Shown here in pieces: positions 5,116-7,783 of a DNA stretch of 7,783 bases. The notes beneath the pieces are model-generated. The model was not told where the DNA came from, did no database searches, and worked only from the letters and a program-made list of their open reading frames with translations. Made by a program: the position numbers and the translations under genes. Source of the DNA: Bryobacteraceae bacterium (GTDB lineage: Bacteria > Acidobacteriota > Terriglobia > Bryobacterales > Bryobacteraceae). The DNA lies in NCBI GenBank assembly GCA_019686145.1, contig JADGHK010000095.1:1-7783 (forward strand). Reading direction: 5' to 3'. Within the stretch, counting starts at the first letter, position 1. Each line of letters begins with the position of its first letter.

Positions 5116-7469
5116 CGTCGAGCTATCTCCTTGGCTTTTACCGCATTCTTCTCTTTCAAACCTTCTCCGCGCCGGGACTGGAACGGGAGGCTGTGCACAA
5201 TCTCGTAGATCAGAGTCTGGAACCGGTAGCCGGATGCAATGACCTTCCGGTTGATCTCATCCACCGTCTTGCGATCAAACTTCTCCAGACCTCGCCCCAG
5301 CGCATATGTCAACATCTTCTCCACAAGGCAGCGGGAGAAATCGTTCAGCTCCGCCTTCAGCACAATCCGCATCTCCTCGGGAGTGCTGAAAGATTTCCCG
5401 TTCGGAAGCGTGCCGCTGGAATCCACCGGGAACTGGCCGTCCATCGTCCGCCACTTGCCAATCGCGTCGTAATTCTCCAGTCCGAAGCCGAGCACGTCCA
5501 TCCGGCTGTGGCAGGAAGCGCAGATTGCGTTGCTACGGTGCTTTTCAAGCTGTTGGCGCAGCGACAGCGTGCTGCCAACCGCCTCCTCGTCCAAAGCCGG
5601 CACATCGGGCGGCGGCGGAGGGGGCGGCGCGCCAAGGATGTTTTGCAGGATGTATTTCCCGCGGATCACGGGAGATGTGCGGGTCGGATAGCTCGAGACG
5701 GTGAGCACGCTGGCGTGGCTGAGGATGCCCCCTCTCTGGGGAGTCGTGATCTCCACTTTCCGGAACTCCGGTCCTTCCACACCCTCGATCCCGTAATGCT
5801 TCGCCAGCCTGTCGTTCAGAAACGTATATTTGGCGTCCAGAAATTCGGAGAGCGGCCGATTCTCGCGCAGCAGATACTCGAAAAACATCCGCGTTTCTGC
5901 TTTCATCGCGTCCCGAAGGTCCGGTCCCCAATCCGGGAACTTCTGCGGGTCGGGCTTGACGCTATCCAGATTTCGCGTTTCGAGCCACTGTCCTGCAAAG
6001 TTGTCGGCCAGCGCAGCCGACCGCTCATCGTTGAGCATCCGCTTCACTTGCGCATCGAGCACGCCAGGAGCTCGCAGCTTCCCTGCTTCAGCTAAGCGGA
6101 GAAGTTCATCATCCGGCATGGAACTCCAAAGGAAGTAACTCAGCCTCGAAGCAAGCTCGATGTCGGAGATCGGGTGGATCTTTTCGGGATCCAAAGGATC
6201 AGGGTCTTTTTCGATGCGGAAGAGGAAGTGCGGCGAAACCAGCATCGCTGTGATTGCAAGCTGGATCCCCTGCTCCACGCTTTGCCCCTCCGCCTTGGCC
6301 AGATCCACAAACTTCAGGAGCGCATCGACCTCGGCCTTTGTCACGGGGCGGCGGTAGGCGCGGCGGGCAAGCGTCGAGATAATCTTCTCAACGCATCCCC
6401 TGCCCGATGCGGGGTCGCAAATCAAAATCTTCGTGCGGCTGTGGCGCTCCGTCTGAAGCGGAAACGGACCTACGAAGGTGATCGAGTCCAGATACTTATT
6501 GGTCTTACTGTTGTAGATTTCCTTCGGGCCGAGAGTTTTGACAAAGTCGTCATTAATAAAACCCGCTCGAAAGGTGTGGTCCCCTTCGGGTAGCGCCACG
6601 CGAATCTGCTCTTCCGAATAAGGATTGAAGTAAACCAAGTTGGACGGCTTCGTCTCGACAGTTTTTGTCAGCAGAAGCTTGCCGTCCATCCAGAATCCCA
6701 TCGTGACGGGTTTTCCCTCCGGACCGCGCTGCCCTGGTAGGCCGATGCGGACAATATACTCCCCGTCCCACTCAATCCGGTGCGACGCTTCAATCGCGCT
6801 CACCGTTGGCCGGCGGATCGTCTTGTGCTTTGCGTGGTATTCGACTTCGATCGGTTTCGGCAGCGGGTCGGCGCCGATCGCCCTTGCCGCAATCCTCTCT
6901 GCCGCCGACACATACTTTTCCATCAGGACAGGCGAGATTGTGAGCACGTCGCCGATGTTGTCGAAGCCGTAGCCGGAGTCGTCGGTCGGAAAGTCTTTCT
7001 CAGCGCGGAAGTCCACGCCCAGCAGATCCCGGATCGTATTCGAATACTCAACGCGATTCAGGCGGCGCGCTGTCACACGGCCCGGATCCGGCTTGACGTT
7101 GCGATCTGCCTTCTCAAACTCTCCAAGTACGTAGCCGATAAGGGCGTCCGTCTGAGAAGCGGGCGGGCGAGGAACGCCTTTGGGCGGCATCTCTCCGGAA
7201 CGAATCTTTTGAATCATGCGCTCCCAGTCCTCCCGGTGCTGAACGATGGAAGCGGGTTCCGTAAAAGGATGCACATTCAAGCCGCCGGAAGCGAGACGCT
7301 CATTGTGACAGGGAGCGCAGGTCGTCCTTAGAAAGGGGCGTACGTCTTTTTCGAAGCTGACGCCAGCCGAACGCGCGTTCGCCGCCTGCGCAAAGGCCGA
7401 GCTGGCGGCGCTCAGCAACAGGCTCGTCGCGGACAGGGCAGACACGAGTCTTTGAAGTACGAGGCGCAT
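5112..7469 (-). CDS. Exported two-heme cytochrome c-type protein with DUF1587/1595/1592/1588/1585 domains
   Basis: A complete protein of 785 residues. Residues 1-27 form a Sec signal peptide ending in 'SAFA', consistent with heme attachment outside the cytoplasm. Domains in order: a cytochrome c-like part with CAPCH (51-55) and 'SGEMPPKG' (91-98), whose M94 could be an axial ligand; DUF1587 with 'RRLNRVEYSNTIRDLLG' (135-151) and 'DDSGYGFDN' (163-171); a beta-rich, carbohydrate-binding-like module (about 205-345) with 'DGEYIVRIGL' and 'LPEGDHTFRAGFINDDF'; DUF1595 with 'LARRAYRRPVT' (367-377); DUF1592 with 'ELASRLSYFLWSSMPDDELL' (438-457) and 'FAGQWLETRNL' (491-501); DUF1588 with 'GGILSHASVLTVSSYPTRTSP' (580-600), a seven-proline run (615-621) and a second heme motif CASCH (650-654); and DUF1585 to about residue 767. 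The architecture and length are classic for the family, which is presumed to carry electrons or oxidise an unknown substrate. The start at 7467-7469 is supported by AAAGGT 7 bases upstream and an intact signal peptide. The DUF1552 gene follows with a 4-base overlap. Confidence 0.95.
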   Translation of the reverse strand: MRLVLQRLVSALSATSLLLSAASSAFAQAANARSAGVSFEKDVRPFLRTTCAPCHNERLASGGLNVHPFTEPASIVQHREDWERMIQKIRSGEMPPKGVPRPPASQTDALIGYVLGEFEKADRNVKPDPGRVTARRLNRVEYSNTIRDLLGVDFRAEKDFPTDDSGYGFDNIGDVLTISPVLMEKYVSAAERIAARAIGADPLPKPIEVEYHAKHKTIRRPTVSAIEASHRIEWDGEYIVRIGLPGQRGPEGKPVTMGFWMDGKLLLTKTVETKPSNLVYFNPYSEEQIRVALPEGDHTFRAGFINDDFVKTLGPKEIYNSKTNKYLDSITFVGPFPLQTERHSRTKILICDPASGRGCVEKIISTLARRAYRRPVTKAEVDALLKFVDLAKAEGQSVEQGIQLAITAMLVSPHFLFRIEKDPDPLDPEKIHPISDIELASRLSYFLWSSMPDDELLRLAEAGKLRAPGVLDAQVKRMLNDERSAALADNFAGQWLETRNLDSVKPDPQKFPDWGPDLRDAMKAETRMFFEYLLRENRPLSEFLDAKYTFLNDRLAKHYGIEGVEGPEFRKVEITTPQRGGILSHASVLTVSSYPTRTSPVIRGKYILQNILGAPPPPPPPDVPALDEEAVGSTLSLRQQLEKHRSNAICASCHSRMDVLGFGLENYDAIGKWRTMDGQFPVDSSGTLPNGKSFSTPEEMRIVLKAELNDFSRCLVEKMLTYALGRGLEKFDRKTVDEINRKVIASGYRFQTLIYEIVHSLPFQSRRGEGLKEKNAVKAKEIARR
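5126..5132 (-). promoter_or_regulatory. Shine-Dalgarno of the DUF1552 gene, inside the preceding gene
   Basis: On the minus strand AAGGAGA lies 10 bases before the ATG at 5113-5115, within the last codons of the DUF1592-type gene. Together with the 4-base ATGA overlap it fixes the start and indicates coupled translation. Confidence 0.8.
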
Positions 7470-7542
7470 TCCGTCTACCTTTCTATAACGACAAACATTA
7501 AAGAAATGTTACTCCATTTCCGTCGGCTTACAGCATTTACTT
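7470..7542 (-). promoter_or_regulatory. Leader of the DUF1592-DUF1552 operon: Shine-Dalgarno and weak AT-rich hairpin
   Basis: This 73-base gap between two minus-strand genes is more AT-rich than its surroundings. AAAGGT (minus strand, 7482-7477) is the ribosome-binding site of the DUF1592-type gene. GAAATG and CATTTC (7503-7508 and 7515-7520) form a 6-pair stem with a 6-base loop. On the minus strand it is followed by TTTAATGTTTGT, an interrupted U-rich stretch. This could be a weak terminator of the upstream gene, but two G-C pairs make a poor stem. I see no convincing -35/-10 pair, so whether the operon starts here or reads through from the upstream gene is open. Confidence 0.35.
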
Positions 7543-7783
7543 TTACTTAGTTGTACCGGGAAGTTTTGGTGCGGGAGGTTTCGGAGGATCGGCCTGCCGC
7601 TGTTGCTGTTGCTGCTGCTGGCGGAATCGCGGCAGCCGTGGAACCGGCTTGGCGCTGGCAAGCGCGACATAGTCCGAGAGAATCCGCTCCTTCTGCGAGG
7701 GGTCGAGGATCAGGTACCGGTGCCTGCCCTCCGGCGAAGGCGTAAAGCGGGTGCGGCCATCGTCAAGTACGGTAATCGTGCCA
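7543..7783 (-). CDS. Unrecognised protein, C-terminal 79 residues (5' end outside window)
   Basis: On the minus strand a frame is open from the window edge to a TAA at 7545-7543; no start codon is needed inside the window because the gene enters from the right. It encodes 'GTITVLDDGRTRFTPSPEGR' followed by 'HRYLILDPSQKERILSDYVA', then a low-complexity basic tail: seven consecutive glutamines (CAG/CAA, 7620-7600), an Arg-Gln pair, and a Pro/Lys-rich end 'PPKPPAPKLPGTTK'. The first 45 residues have the pattern of short beta strands and a helix and look like real protein, while the tail is probably disordered. I cannot assign a family. The stop lies 73 bases upstream of the DUF1592-type gene on the same strand, so it could belong to the same transcription unit. 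Competing plus-strand reading frames here lack family features. Confidence 0.7.
   Translation of the reverse strand, partial: GTITVLDDGRTRFTPSPEGRHRYLILDPSQKERILSDYVALASAKPVPRLPRFRQQQQQQQRQADPPKPPAPKLPGTTK

Noticed and set aside
5193..6095. Plus-strand open frame (300 residues) opposite the two-heme protein gene
   Set aside because: Antisense to the DUF1592/1588/1585 part of a recognised gene; no family features and shadow-like composition.
7470..7542. Sigma70-type promoter upstream of the two-heme protein gene
   Set aside because: Best candidates (GTAACA with TATAGA) have poor matches and a 19-base spacer, and would put the transcript start on the ribosome-binding site.
7551..7745. Plus-strand open frame (64 residues) at the right edge
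   Set aside because: The minus-strand frame over the same bases gives a better protein (ordered region plus low-complexity tail) and matches the strand of its neighbours; the plus frame is Ala/Arg-rich and featureless.
1..7783. CRISPR array, insertion sequence, phage or defence genes
   Set aside because: No regularly spaced repeats, terminal inverted repeats, transposase, integrase or nuclease features were seen; every larger frame belongs to the metabolic and envelope families described.

Overview
The window fits a chromosomal segment of a moderately GC-rich environmental bacterium of the Acidobacteriota (Bryobacterales/'Solibacter'-type), with Planctomycetota or Verrucomicrobiota as alternatives. 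The reason is gene content: DUF1553, DUF1501, DUF1552 and DUF1592-type cytochrome proteins sit together, a combination largely confined to and expanded in these phyla. Two of the exported proteins carry twin-arginine leaders. The assignment rests on family recognition, not on a search. Coding density is very high and no stretch longer than about 75 bases lacks a gene.

Layout: (1) Positions 2-415 (+) are the C-terminal end of a DUF1553 protein, normally the tail of a PSCyt1-DUF1549-DUF1553 cytochrome-type protein. Five bases later comes a complete Tat-exported DUF1501 protein (421-1839, +). (2) Convergent to these is a minus-strand pair: a D-galactonate dehydratase-like enolase-superfamily enzyme (3699-2506), followed after 11 bases by a secreted DUF1080/LamG-like protein (2494-1796). 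The 3' end of the latter overlaps the DUF1501 gene by 44 bases. (3) Upstream on the minus strand is a second couple: a large Sec-exported protein with two c-heme motifs (DUF1587-DUF1595-DUF1592-DUF1588-DUF1585; 7469-5112), overlapping by 4 bases a Tat-exported DUF1552 protein (5115-3772). A strong-looking intrinsic terminator for the minus strand (3747-3712) separates this couple from the dehydratase gene and ends only about 12 bases before its ATG. (4) The right edge (7782-7543, minus) is the C-terminal end of an unrecognised protein with a glutamine- and proline-rich basic tail.

How the genes may work together (inference): the DUF1553/DUF1501 and DUF1592/DUF1552 couples look like two parallel versions of one design, a heme-c type exported protein plus a Tat-exported partner. 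The pair between them consists of a probably cytoplasmic aldonate dehydratase and a periplasmic lectin-fold protein of the family now associated with 3-keto-disaccharide hydrolysis. A periplasmic carbohydrate-oxidation or polysaccharide-use role is plausible but not shown by the sequence. I found no RNA genes, CRISPR arrays, insertion sequences or phage genes, and nothing that on its own proves an undescribed system.
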